A stretch of 64,000 nt of DNA. It comes from Cerrena zonata (taxonomy: Eukaryota; Basidiomycota; Agaricomycetes; Polyporales; Cerrenaceae). The DNA is taken from contig JASBNA010000007.1 in NCBI GenBank assembly GCA_038087015.1, positions 1,302,001 to 1,366,000 of the forward strand, read 5' to 3'. Position 1 is the stretch's first letter. Each line of letters starts with the position of its first letter. The translations under genes and the position numbers were made by a program. The notes beneath the pieces were generated by a model, which saw only the letters and a list, made by a program, of their open reading frames with translations, did not search any database and was not told the origin of the DNA. Of the stretch, positions 22,755 through 35,348 are shown in pieces.

Positions 22755-24953
22755 CTACACCAGTGCCCAACTATTGCCAGTGAGAAAATTCGGATCGTGA
22801 TAAGCAGAGCGATACGACATCCCATTCATGTCTTTTTCCACTTGGGCAGAAACGGCACCTTTTTCGTTCCGTTTGATACAGATCTCCAGTATCGACGTCC
22901 CGCGCTCTATAAAGTCAATACGTTCGAGTGTGTTCATCTTCGTGCCTAAAACCTGAGCGGTGGTCTCCATATCAGCTATGGCATCATTCGCAAGGTTGAC
23001 GTCTTCAGTATCCATGGGTAGTCCTATCGTTTGGTTCCATCGGAAAGTTTTCAAACATTTGAACTCTTCTAACGCGGAGGCGTAGTCCTGGATGGGATAC
23101 GGCCAGGGAGTTGGGAGGCGATTGCGATTGCGATTGCCAGAAGAAGGATCGTATATGATGGTTAAGGATACTACATTCGGGAAGGCTTTCGCGAGCTCTT
23201 TGAATAGATTCGGTACCACGGAGTTGACACTTGTCAGAACCAGATAGCGCATCGAAGGTGTCCCGAAAGTCCTGATGATCTCAGACACTATATTCTGGTC
23301 AAAAGGAGTCGTTCCAGCTAGTTTGAGGTGCGTGAGGGCCGGTGGTGTATCTCGATTAACCTTTTTGACCCAGTTAGTCAATCTGTAAAGTTCGGGTACC
23401 ATAATATCGTAAATGCATAAGCGTTCGAGTGTTTTGAAAGGGTTGATAGAATTGATGAACTCCTTGGGTGCGAGGAGACTTCCATCATGGTCTGGTGAGT
23501 ACAGACTCCCAACCGATAGGACGCGAAGGCCTCGTACATTCGGCAAGAACCGCCAAATATCGTTGTCCACTATACGTAACGATACGTTTGCTATGGAGGT
23601 GGAAGGCGGCAGTTCCTCACGAGGTTGAGAAGCAGTATGGCAGCAAATAAGTCTTAGGGTGCGCAAATTCGGTACGGCCATGATCTTCTGGGAAAGTTCA
23701 AACGAAATCAAGAACGATGAGATATGGATTGTACGGAGCTCGGGTGCCTGTAAGAGAATATTTTGAAGTATGTCGTAGATTGGTTGATAATAGGCAAGAT
23801 CATTCATAGCCTCTAGCAAGGAATGGTCCATTGTGTGATTGATTAGGGATAGCGCCCGCAGTCGTTTAGGGATTTCGGGGTGCGAGGAAACAAAAGAAGC
23901 CCGATGCAACAACTTTGTCCTGCTGTCTTGGATCGCCTGTTCGATAAAAGTTTCAGGATCCTCGTTGTCCGGAAAGGGTGCTGTCGTTGCGTAGAAGCCG
24001 AGCGAGAGGTCCTACAATGTAATGAGCAGTCATGACGTGCTAAAGTTGTACAGAGCACTTACTCGAAAGACGTGTGAGAAGGAAATGTCTCTGAAAAAGC
24101 GAGAGGTTCCTCCGAGATGGCGTGCACAGATACTGTCCGTGAACTCCATGATGTGATGAATGATTTCGGGAGGCAAGTCTTGCAAGCACAACTTTTGGAA
24201 GATAGGTAGAGGATTGTCCGTTAAGAACGTAGTGAGACTATCTAAAGGTAAGAAGAAGTGTAAGTTAACAAGGAAGACAACACATTGGACACGGCGCACC
24301 TGTGGCCTTCAGCAACGCTCCTATGGTCAAAGGTTGAACACCGGTCTTCCACTTTTCATGGAACTTCTCGAGTAGACTGGGTGGATCAACTACAAAGGCC
24401 TTCTCACTACTGAATCCGATCTCTGGTGGTAGAGCAAACATATCGCGCATGGAATCTTCCTCCAACCCGACAGGGGTTGCATGTTGACGGATCTCGTCCA
24501 TGTCTTCGACGAACTCTGTCCATCGTTGTATGATAGAATCGTATCTCGGTTTATGCCTGCCAGTCAAGTCGAGTTGTCCCTGTTAGAAGTTGAGAGTTAC
24601 CTGACGATATAATAAGTCAACTGGGCATTGACTTACGCTGTGAAATCCCTTGGTTGTCTGGAAGAAACGGGCCACACGATGTCGACCACGGAAATCGTCA
24701 TTCAGGTACTCTGACATTATATCATCACGACCTCCAATGGCTTTGATGAGCACCTGATCATGTCGTTCTTCTGCTTGAAAGAGTCTAAATTCCATTCCTA
24801 ACAATGCACGACCGCATTAGTAGTCCCTTCGAAAGTTGTGTTCCTATGAATGGCCGCGGCAGTGATTGTATGCGTACCTTTCCAAGATTTGGGTATACCG
24901 CGTTCATCACAGTCAAGACCCTTCAGAAGCTCCCTTTCATCTTCAGAATCCAT
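22755..24953 (-). CDS. F-box protein with LRR-like C-terminus
   Basis: Five exons form one open frame of about 620 residues. Exon 1 starts MDSEDERELLKGLDCDERG (ATG at 24953) and joins exon 2 at KSWKG|MEFRLFQ. A later exon begins DSLTTFLTDNPLPIF and carries the F-box LCLQDLPPEIIHHIMEFTDS. The last exon of about 385 residues has irregular leucine-rich units such as LRTIHISSFL, NLRTLRLICC, GLRVLSVGSLY and LERLCIYDI. Such proteins are substrate adaptors for SCF ubiquitin ligases and form a very large family in Agaricomycetes; the substrate cannot be inferred. The gene seems intact, with all joins in frame. It ends opposite the 3' end of GDA1. Confidence 0.75.
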
Positions 24954-25225
24954 GGCTATATACCCTACTACTGGGTAGAGATGTGTTCGAGTCTGAAGAG
25001 GTGAGTCGGCTATTTAGTGCTTCACCAGCCTCCGATCGATCAGTGGCATCGTGATACAACCATACTTGGAGCTAGACGTATGTATGGGGGGTGTTCACAC
25101 CCATGGACCAGTAGCCTTAGATATTCAGTCTGGATTGCACCTCAGAGAGTGCATACTGAAAGTTCAAGCAGGGTTGCCTTAAAGCAATGACACGCTATCA
25201 ATACAAGAGGAAGTATACATAGCAA

Positions 25226-28200
25226 TTAGTGTAACGCATTCATTACAAGTTCCAGAACCTCTGTCGTCGTCCGCCCGGTGTTCTTCATATCCTTTGCAAT
25301 GGCCTGCCACGTCTGACCATGGTGTGGCTCGGCGGCAACACAGCGTCTTGTAACCTCCGCTCGATACTCCTATGACATAGATTATCACCTCTACTATGGA
25401 AGCAATCGAGAGATAGGAACATACCTGAGTACCGTGCTGATGCTCAAACTTCAACCACCAAGCCCAAACGTCCCCAAGGTCAGGGTTAATTTTTACCGCA
25501 CGCTCGAACCATTGTCTCGCTTTTTCGATTTTCCGCTCGGCCCAAAAGATACGAGCTACTGTGCAGATGATCAAGGGATCGTCCGCAGACTTTTTCAGCG
25601 CATCTGCCGATCGTGATTTTCGTGTGGGGCGAGGTTCCGACCAGATAGCCATCGACCACAGAAGACCCGACTTGGGGCATTCTTGAAGTCCTCTAGCAAG
25701 GACAGTCTTAGCCTGTGCCGTACCACCACTGCGCTCTTCAACCCCAACAGCTTCAGCCCACAGCAAGTCAACACCGGGATTAGCTAATCGCGCTTTATCG
25801 AGTAGAGCCCTAGCCCTGATGCTTTTATTGTCTGCTTCTTCGAGTCTGCTAGCCAATATCCAGAGTGTAACCTCTTTGGGGCATTGTTTGATACCTGCAG
25901 AGTATGAGGCTCGGGCGTTAGGGAACTTCTTTTGCGACTGATAAATCTGGCCCTGGATCATGTATAGTTTGGGGAACTTGGGATACTTCTTCAGAGCAGT
26001 CTCGAGTGTTTCGAGGGCTGCTTGAATCTGGCCTTGTTGTCGCTCGAAAACGGCAGATTTCATCCAGATCTACATGAGTGTTAATATAAATGTGCTGATC
26101 GTTCAGAATGCAATACGATCTACTTACCCTCTGAGTATCAGCAACTGTTCGAGCACGTACAAGCAACGCCTTGGCAACATCGAGTTCACCGTTCTCAGCT
26201 TCCAGTTTGACGGCAGCCAACCAAATTTGCTCGCTCTCCGGGTTCACATCGAAAGCTTTCGCAAGGACCTCACGGGCCGTAGGTACGTCCCCTGCAAGCC
26301 ATTTCTCCTTCGCCCACATGAGCCACAGTACTTCAGCTTGGGGACAGTGTTGGACGGCTTGCTCCAATATAGCAGTGAGAGAGTCCCTATATAGAGAATG
26401 TGATATTGTTCTTATTGATGATTGAAGACCAAACATACCGAGTTCCATGGGTCTTTTCCAAATCGGCAGCCTTTCGCCAGAGACTCTTTCGGTCGGGGAA
26501 TACACGAAGCGCGTACGCAAGAATGGCTCTTGCAGTCCCAACTTTACCCTTTGACTCAGCACTTTCAGCGTCACCAACCCATGTATCTAACCTATCCTCC
26601 TCCTCAATCTCCATCGCCACAGTCGCCTTGATAATAGCTTCACATGTTCTCAGAGACCCCTCATCTTCACACTTCTCAGCCTCCTTCAACCACTGTTCTC
26701 TCGTTAACAGTACCTGATGTCTCCTAAGTTCTCGAACACCAGCTTCGATGGTTTTGTCGACTACTTCGAGTTCTTTGTTACGCTGCTCTTCGGATTTACC
26801 GTCAACGTGAGCTTCTTGCTCGAGCAATCTACCAGCAGCAATCCAGATGTCGTGACTGGTTGGAACGGCTTTACGAGCTTTGTTGAGGACCGCCTTGGCT
26901 TTGTCAGCGGTCTCTAGACGAGCGAGAGCGAGCCAAAGATCAACGGATTGAGGGATAACTTCCACTGCGCGAGCGAGTAAGATTCGCGCATCCGAAGCAG
27001 ATGATTCAAGGTTGACCGTTTCCTTCCAAAGTCGTACAGAGTTAGGATTGTGTTCCAAAGCTAATGGTTTATTAGTGCATTGCAGGTGTAATCGAACAGT
27101 ATGACGAACCTTTTCGAAGGACACGTTTCTTCGCCTTGGAATCGTGTTCAAGATCGGCCGCAGCTAGCCAGATTTCGACACTCTGACTAACATGCTGAAC
27201 CGCGTTTGCCAAGATGACTTTAGCGTCATCATTATTCTGCCATCCTGTTCAGCGTAAAGAACGGTTAGAGTAGAGATTATAATTCTTACATGTAATCGAG
27301 CAGCTTCAAGCCAGACCTCCTTATCCTTCGGACATTCCTCGCAACCCTGCTTGATCAGCTTCCTGGCAGCAACCATACGGCCAGCATGTTCTTCTAAACA
27401 CGCCGCAGCAATCCAACCGGGCGCATGCTTGGTATTCGACTTGACCAATGAATCGAAGAGCATTCGGGCTCGCTTGATATCACCGATTTCAGCGTCAGTT
27501 TTCAGAACGACGCTGTCGAGGGATGTTAGGTAACCTTTAGGATCAACAGACGTTGCCAGCCCTGACGCGGTGGATGTTCCAGAAACTTGGTCCAACTTGA
27601 GCGAAAGGACTTTGTCTCGAGCTTGGCCCATTTCAACAAAATTGGTGAGAGTGTTAGAGTCGGCGGGAGTTTCGAATCCACCATTCTACAGCAACATTGA
27701 GCGAACGAGATTAGTCAAATAGGAGCTCCAAACTCACCGCTTGTTGTCGAGCATCTAGCGAATTCTCATATTGGCCTCGTGCGGTATCTCCAACAATGAC
27801 ACTGTCCGGGACAACAAATGATCTCTCATCCCTTTTACGCTTTCTCCTGGTGAGATTGCCCACCTCTGGAATGTTCTCCCACTCTTCGTCAGTGACCGCT
27901 GACAGTCCTCGTTTCAAGTCGGCGAATTGCTGTTGAATCTTTGGTCGTTCTGCTCGATGCTTAGCTAGTTCCTCTTCTTCGTGAGCTTCTCTGTAATGAA
28001 AGATGGGATAAAAGCATTGAACAAATGGAAGTCAGGTTTGACTAACCAAAGGGACAAACCTGCGAGCCTTCCGCCGGGCATCCATAGCTTTGTCTACTTG
28101 CTCGTAAATCATGTCGGCCTCTTCGTCATCTGCCTCATACGTAGTTCCAGCAAATAGACCGTATTCATTGTCTGGATCTTGGAATTGTTCGGGGTCGATA

Positions 28201-28501
28201 TCAGGTTCTTCCCCTCGTCGCGCTTGCGCTTCCCTATTATGAGAGTAATTATGAGGATAGCTTGTTCTTGGACAGTAGACTATATAACGCACGCAACAAC
28301 TTCGGCTGATGGTCCTTCTCGCGCGGGACCAATATCTGAACGTGTCGTGAAACCGGAGGCACTGTGTACAGACGAAAGTTAGGACTAATTGTTGATCACA
28401 TTCTTTGAAGTCGCTCACCCTCGTCCAAGACCGGCAACATACGATGCCGGCGCTGGCATTGACAGGAATGCCAGCTTGTTTTTGTTATTATTTGCAGCCA
28501 T
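25226..28501 (-). CDS. PRP6: pre-mRNA splicing factor Prp6 (U4/U6.U5 tri-snRNP)
   Basis: Multi-exon gene of about 900 residues. The N-terminus ([18 protein letters not shown]) is followed by the PRP1_N signature [17 protein letters not shown] and an acidic segment with [20 protein letters not shown]. The rest is a long array of HAT/TPR-like helical repeats, each with a W and a conserved Ala/Leu pattern (for example [16 protein letters not shown]). This is the layout of fungal Prp6 and human PRPF6, which bridges U5 and U4/U6 snRNPs. The last intron joins HGTQ to [19 protein letters not shown], and the protein ends LELVMNALH. At least seven introns interrupt it, fitting a housekeeping gene of this phylum. 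The start is fixed by the N-terminal peptide typical of the family. Confidence 0.92.
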
Positions 28502-28788
28502 GGTAGGTCGTATGTTACTGTCAATAAGGATATACGGACTGCTGAGTGTGCTAGGCAAACGGAAGTTACAATAAGTGGGCGCTTAGAAGCGCATACTTAT
28601 TGGCATGTTTATGTTTGTTTTGCCCTCAGGCCTCACTCTGCGGACTTCAACTTGAACGTCAATGTGAATACTATTTGGGATTCCCTTCGTGTACCATATC
28701 ATGAGAGTATGTATTCCGAAATGGGTCATTACTGAGATAATATTGCCAGCATCTCGCATGTACAAGTTCAAAGTCAAATAGCGATGTA

Positions 28789-30216
28789 TTAGGTTGGGGT
28801 TCCAGGCCTTTGAGCTACAACTCCACTCTCTACATCATAGTCAATCTTATCCCCATCGCTAAAATCGTCCCTTTGAGCATGGACGTCTTTCGTGATGTTG
28901 ATAGATATGGGCTGCATAGGGTACGAATGTCCGTTTCCTGAGATATGACCACTGCTCGGCTGATGAATAACAGAACCCGATCCTTGACCAGGTCGCGAGG
29001 TACTACCCGTCTGAGAATTAGATGTAACGGAGAAGTGTAATGTCGCTCGGATGGTGATGGCAGTGAATGTTATACCCTATGTATGATTTAGGTAAGCTTG
29101 CGAGAGAAGAGTTTAGGATGGAAACTTACAACTACAGTTGCGATAGCATCCAGAAGAATATACTGCGCATTGTAATTCGCAATATACATACCAAGGAGAA
29201 TGACTTCGAACATAAGGAGGAATCCTGCCGATTCGACCAAAACCCGAACGACATACATCATTCTCCCCTCCGAAGAAGTACGATACTTAGCACTTCGGTG
29301 ATCGATTTGCCAGATACGGAATGCCATTAGTCCGGTTATAAGAGCAGATTGGACAACGGCAAGGGAGTAGAATGTTTGGATCCAATGTTGTACGGCTGGT
29401 GTGAAAATAGAGTCCGTGGAATCGAGTCTTGTGGCGTAAATCCCTGCAATGCCATACCCAGATACTAATGGAATTTTTGTTATTCTAGAGCCAGAACGAT
29501 TATAACGTGAATACGTACTTGCACTTCCAATGGAAAGAAGGCAAGGTAGGATGATGATCTTCCAGTTTCGACCCCATATAACATAGCAACGGTAAATCTT
29601 GGAAATTGCGCCCAAAAAATCAGACAAGCCTCTTGAAATGATCACAAAAGACTTACAGCTACGATATCTCCAAAAAGTTCCTGTGTTCCGTACAAGACAT
29701 CCTTCAGGATTTGGTGCCAGGCTGGAAGGTCAGCCAAGAATGTGAGTGAAGCTCCGGGTACATTGGCAAGGGTCACATATGCCTCAAGATAGCGATAGCA
29801 ATTCAAGGCTGTGAAAGATTTAGTACGCCCAAAACGTCAAGGGTAATTATATTCCTCACAGAGATGGAATGTAGCCATGAAGAACATGACGATACCAGCA
29901 ATAAATAGTACCTATTATGAGGGTAAGAACACTTTCCTCGTAGGACAAAATTGTTTCGTACCTGGCTATGTGTGTCCCTTTTACGCCTAAATGTGTTATT
30001 TACATAAATCCCCACACAGAAGAGACATAGATAAAATCCTAAAAATCGTTAGCAAAACCGGTGAGATCTCAGTGGTCCGAATTGCATGACCAACCATATA
30101 ATACCGCCTGTATGAGTAAGCTGAAGTTAGATAAGGATGATGCCTATGGAAGAGCGCTGCCTCACCTCAAGCCAGAACGCAACGGCGAAAGTCCTGTCAA
30201 TAGGAAATTGGGCCAT
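28789..30216 (-). CDS. multi-pass membrane protein, paralogue A
   Basis: Seven or so short exons encode an integral membrane protein of about 350 residues. The start MAQFPIDRTFAVAFWLE is followed by hydrophobic segments VLYGFYLCLFCVGIYV, VLFIAGIVMFFMATFHL, IYRCYVIWGRNWKIIILPC, QTFYSLAVVQSALITGLMAF and VLVESAGFLLMFEVILLG, then GITFTAITIRATL and a polar tail ending RPGTPT. The IYRCYVIWG motif preceding a membrane helix is typical of a large Agaricomycete family of seven-helix-like proteins without known function. A paralogue lies at 33,656-35,196 on the opposite strand with the same intron positions. The first introns flank a tiny exon (AVLYG), matched exactly by the paralogue, which supports the model. 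Confidence 0.75.
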
Positions 30217-31283
30217 AGCGGGGGACGGACATGAGCTGATCGTGCACGATCCGTTACAAGCCACTTCTATATATCATTTGCAACGACGGATTGCCGTCAT
30301 TTTGTCTGGGAGAAAGTCGAAAATATCAGCAAAGCATCAACGAACAGACGACCAGTAGTCTCTCCGATACCATGGTTCAAAGCGCTATCGTTAGGGGCGT
30401 TCGGTTACTTAGCCTGGTTCACAACCAATCTGAAACAACTGTATGTGTATCATACACGTGAGGTGCAAAAGAATCGTCTAAGATTTGTCGCGCATATTAG
30501 TATCTGATGGAAGATGAATGACTTAGGGTCTTGAAACAATCGTACACCGCCGATATAGAATAGCGAATGGAGATTTCAAACTGCACAGTCAAGGAATATA
30601 TCACTGACAACATATATCTGAGAAAGCAGTAAGCTCGACCTAGCCTACATTCCAGACAGTTGGTCCTTCTATCCAAGCGTGCAACCTGTATTGTTAGATC
30701 GTTTTTGTCAAAGATGACTGAACTCGCCGCCGGAAGCGTAGTGTTCTAACCGAATGAGCTGGCACATCGTCACCAGTGCGGCAACTCGCAGAGTTCAGAT
30801 CTCAGATAAAATAAGTCGTTGCTCCTGGAGACATTTTGGGGTGCACAGAAGGGTTGACGACATCCCGAGTGCGCTACTACGACTCCGAGTCGGGCTCGGA
30901 AGACTCGGGTTTCAAATTTCAACTTGAACCTGCTGGTGTTTTGTTGACGTCTGTTATGCAGGAGCATCGTGACTCTTTCCATTTATGGTATTGGGGGCAG
31001 TCCACCACTATCCCCGGCGGAAGTTCTCTCCGTCAGATCTGATTCAGCGTCTTGCCTTTTGTTTAGCTGAATGATTACAAGGGATGCTGTCATCCCATAT
31101 TCAGGGGAGCCCCACGTCTGATGGACTCGGATATCAAATAGCTACATCAACGACCCGGTGAGCTGAACTGAAGCTTCAAGATACGTAGGCTGCTCGTTAA
31201 CTCCACGGAGATCAAAGAAGCCTACGACTAAGTTAACAATGTCAGGATCTCCCAAACCAGCTGAACCCGCATCCCCTTTAGTA
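30217..31283. other. intergenic
   Basis: About 1 kb with no supported gene. A GC-rich palindromic patch occurs near 30,875-30,910 (CGACTCCGAGTCG). The right part is the 3' flank of the ATP-grasp gene. Confidence 0.4.
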
Positions 31284-33057
31284 TCAGCATTCAAAAACCC
31301 TCTCCGTACTAACATTAACCCTTCTCCATTTCCTCCCGTTCCATGCAAGTCGGACGAACATCCATACCCAGGTAATATGTACCAACACAAACCACGGGAG
31401 AGGGTCGTTCCATTCCCAATACGGGTCCTGTTCAATCACCCACGGAACGGGAGAGACTGGATTACCGAGGGAGTGTTTGGCATTGATGGAAGTGAGAAAG
31501 AAATCTGGTAGGAAGGTTCCTAGGATAAATTTGATGAGAACGGTGAACGGGTTGTCATATGGGAAGGGTGAGTGAGTTGGATCGGTAGTAGAGTATTGCG
31601 AGGAAGCGGGGTGCCTAGATGCACGAGGTGGGATAAGAAGTAACAGTCCGGGGTGGATAAAGGCCCAGAATCCGTGAGGTATCAGACGGATCAGGGGTAG
31701 TCCCAAAAATGATTGAATGAGAGCTATTGGGAATACATGCGCAATCCATGATCGAGGTGTGCTGCCAGGGCGAGGGCGAGAGAGGGGAGGCTGACCATCC
31801 CTACCAGGAACAAGGACGTAAGAGTCCGCAAGAGTTGAAGTTTCAGAAAACAAGGCGACGGCGGTGTGGGCACGCTACATTTAATCTCAGAAACTTGTCG
31901 GTAGAAGCAATTTGTTCACTCACGACGTTACATTCGAGGGGATAGAGAATCCCGTCTGTTTTATCCTTGATAAAATCGAAGCTGAAATGACCAGTCAACT
32001 CAGTCTCCCAGCTCTCGGTGCCGTCGTCGGTTTGCAATTTGGCCTTCCATTTGCTCAAAAAATCCCTAACCCAATCTTCGATCTCTTTGGCACAATCCTT
32101 CTCGTCTGGATCTGCCAGAGTTGTGATATCCACATAGCGCATGAGAAGTTCCCTGCTCCTGCATGCGACGAATGCGGTTATTTCACCTTTCCGAACAGCG
32201 ACATGAGTGCAATATTCATTTCCTTGAAGGAAACGTTGCAAGAGGAAGGGTGTTTCCTGACTAATGGGGGTTGGCATGCCTTTGAGATGTGCAACAGTGT
32301 CTTCACGGGAATCAAGGGGGAGGAGCGTGAGATCATCTCGAGCGAGATCGTCCAAGGTGAGACATTTCAGAATATATTTGTGGCCACCTGTCAGAGCGTC
32401 CGGCGAATACAAAAAGTCCGCGGCCTGAGCGACTGAGGTGACACGTTTGCTTCGTGGGGTAGGAAAGTCTAATTCCTGAAGTAGAGCACCCAGTTTGTCC
32501 TTCCAATGCAAAGTACCAGCAATGTCAGGATGTTGGATAAATGTATCGCAACATCCGTCGTGGTCTCCTCCTAACCCTAATTCATGGATTTGTCTGGCAG
32601 CCTCCGCATCCGCCATGGTACCATGGACACTGGAACAAGGGACCCAGGCATCGACGTCTTCAGCCATAATCAAAACTTTGATTGCGTCTATGTACGCTTG
32701 AGAGTCGGATTCATCGGGTTCAGGAAGGTTGTAGTATGCATCGGCAGCACGAGAAAACCGTGCACAAGCCAAAGCTCCCCAGTATTTCTCTTCTGCAAGG
32801 ATTACTCGATGATTGGCTTTCTTGAAAGCGCGAGCAAGAGAGAGGGCTTTGTTCGTACGTGCGCCAGTGACAAGGATGGTTTTACGAGAACCATCGATAG
32901 GTTTAGGAGAGTTGAGAGCAGTTCCTGCCAGAGCTGTGTATACATAAGCTATGAATGTGAGCGGGAGTGTGATCGGAATGAAAACACTTGAGAGTGCTAT
33001 CAGGGATATTGACGCAAGATTCGACTGGAGGCGGTTTGGCGGGCGTGTGCGTGTCAT
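31284..33057 (-). CDS. ATP-grasp ligase, MysC-like
   Basis: Two exons encode about 570 residues. An N-terminal hydrophobic segment (residues about 15-46) precedes the pre-ATP-grasp domain: ILVTGARTNKALSLARAFKK, VILAEEKYWG, RFSRAADAYYNLPEPD and WVPCSSVHGT. The ATP-grasp core follows with HKYILKCLTLDD, LLQRFLQGNEYCTHVAVRKG and a metal-site region GHFSFDFIKDK plus LECNV. A 49-bp intron joins ECNV to RAHTAVALFSE. The C-terminus has a hydrophobic WNDPLPWFVLVHITWVWMF stretch and ends KWRRVNVSTERVFEC. This whole-length layout, including both hydrophobic ends, is as I remember for MysC, the ATP-grasp enzyme that joins glycine to 4-deoxygadusol in mycosporine-like amino acid synthesis. The substrate here is unproven, and no cyclase or O-methyltransferase partner is seen nearby. 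Confidence 0.7.
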
Positions 33058-33655
33058 GGCGTCCAGACAGATACCTTATTGGCGCGTTCGCTGTCTCTAC
33101 TACAGGTGTATGTAACAGAGATACAGCAGCCATACGTCATAGTAGGCTCGGATCCGAGCGGTTGCGTCACGTTGTGCATAGAATGGAAATCGTGCCAGTA
33201 TAACCCAGGAAAATACAACCAGTAGAAGGAGGTATTGTTTTTCCAATGCCTTCCCCATTTTTGACAACTCTGTCGCTTCGAACATGGGAATCACTTGAAA
33301 CGACGACGACTTTACGAACATCCGGGCCGGATATCCGCAAGCAGAACTTTCGCTTATTTGAATTTGAATTAGCACATGTTACAACTTGTCATATACTCTC
33401 ATGTACCCTAACGTATAGTATGGTGATATCGCGATAGTACATCGATAGCGAGGTTAAGAAAATCGTCGGAGCACACACGGACATCTCGGTACCACCCACA
33501 AGAGCACACACCTTATCCGAACTAACCGCTCCATCCGACGCCGAGACCATCCATGTCTTCCGTTGCCTTTTGTAAACTTTCCGCAGACGACTATTAATAC
33601 AGCCTCACGCTATGGCGAATGTATACAATATACCCCACCACTATACCCCCACGTT
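33058..33655. other. divergent promoter region
   Basis: About 600 bp between the starts of the ATP-grasp gene (-) and membrane protein paralogue B (+). No coding sequence supported; it may hold a shared promoter. Confidence 0.45.
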
Positions 33656-35196
33656 ATGCCGGGTCAAATCTCTCTTCAAAAGACGTTTCTGATATCGATA
33701 TGGGCTGAGGTTGGTCGAATCCTCTCAACAAGTGCCTTCGAAATTCAGGGAGATTGTGCTAAACTAAAGTCTCTCTTTATAGGGAATCGTCTATGGTGAA
33801 TAGAATATCGGATATAACGTCTTTTGATGTCTAATCAGGAGCTAGGAATCTTTACGTGTCTCTTCACGCTCTGCGTATATATCAACTTCTCTATAAGGAG
33901 AGGTGAACATACGACCCACAGTATGGTATGTCGAATATAACCACGTAATACGTGTCTACTCATGATGTCTGTAACAGATCATGTTCTCAGTTGGAGCCCT
34001 GATGTTTATCATTGCTACTCTCCATCTTGGCAAGTTTAGAACTTCACCTCCTGGTGTGCGCCATGCTAAACTCAATTCCAGCCATCAATGCGTACCGACT
34101 TGTAACTGGATATGTAAACCATGCAGATACTACTGGTGGAGTGATTGCATATCTTGGAGATCTCTCGTCGTGGCATCACGTCCTTAAGGACGGCTTGTTT
34201 GCTACTCAAGAACTGTTCGGGGACTCTGTCGCGGTAAGCTTGTCATTTAACCTCCCCAATCAGAACTGCAACAAGTCTAATTCGTTTCGAGATTTATCGC
34301 TGTTGGGTAATCTGGAACCACAACTACCGGATCATCCTCATCCCGTCCATCCTTTTTCTCGCTACTACAGCGTTAGCTTATGCAGCCCTAGCCTTATTCA
34401 CCCAACTACCTCCTGATACCTCCATTTTCTCGACTCACTTCAAACTCAGGCACTGGATCACAATCTTCTATGCCCTTGAAGTCGTTCAGTCGGCCCTCAT
34501 CACCGGGTTCATTGCATATCGGATTTGGACAACGGATCGTGCCGTTGCTCCATTCAGGCCAGATGCCCGGGGAAAGTTGCTCCCCATTGTGAGGATATTG
34601 ATTGAGAGCGTAGCCCTGCAGCTTACTGCAGAATTTATTCTCCTAATTCTATACGCGGTAAAGAATAATGGGCAGTACATTGTATTAGAGACGATCTGCT
34701 CCTTGGTGGTATGCGTTCATTCCTACCTATGTTTAACCTACAATACTAATATAGCCTCTAGGGAATCACGTACACGGCACTAACGATCCGAGTAACCCTC
34801 CAACTCCAACTTCGCGAGACTTTCTCACAAGATCCTGGGTTGTCAAGCCTAGATTTCCACTCTACATCCAGGTCTAGTGGAAGGCGGAGATCCGACCTGA
34901 CCGATAACATCATCTTACCCCCAATGTCCAACTACAATCTTGCGACTAGGTATGATGCTGACACTGCCGAGTCACACGCGGATATGCATCATACGGATTT
35001 GCCGTGCATCACACCTTGCGTAAAGGCACGACACGCCGGAGAGAAGGAAGATGAAGAATCCAATTCGTCGGATAGTTGTTGTTCTAGTCATCCGAGGTAT
35101 CCTGAAAAGCGATCGTTCGAAAAGATGATAGAGGCGGATCTCAAACGGCCCATTGCGGTTGTACCATGTCCATTAACACGAGCGAAGAGTTTATGA
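33656..35196 (+). CDS. multi-pass membrane protein, paralogue B
   Basis: About 370 residues in seven or so exons. It starts MPGQISLQKTFLISIWAE, continues through a tiny exon (GIVYG) into IFTCLFTLCVYINFSIRRG, then IMFSVGALMFIIATLHLA, INAYRLVTGYVNH, LFATQELFGDSVA, IYRCWVIWNHNYRIILIPS, YALEVVQSALITGFIAYRI and IRVTLQLQLRE, ending in a hydrophilic tail with a Cys/Ser cluster. Segment order, intron positions and motif IYRCWVIW match paralogue A at 28,789-30,216. One intron (34030-34081) must start with GC, giving TLHL|AINAY. The function of this Agaricomycete family is unknown; the segments fit about seven membrane helices. No frame defect found. Confidence 0.75.
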
Positions 35197-35348
35197 ATAA
35201 TTTTACTTATACCCATGCCGATTAGGGATCTGACCTATTGAACATTGGTTCGGGGTATATGTCGACTCGCACTCATATTCCTGGAATTTTCGCTTTCAAG
35301 CTTCCTAACACTCAACGCCACGGAATACGCGTTCCACGATAACTATTC

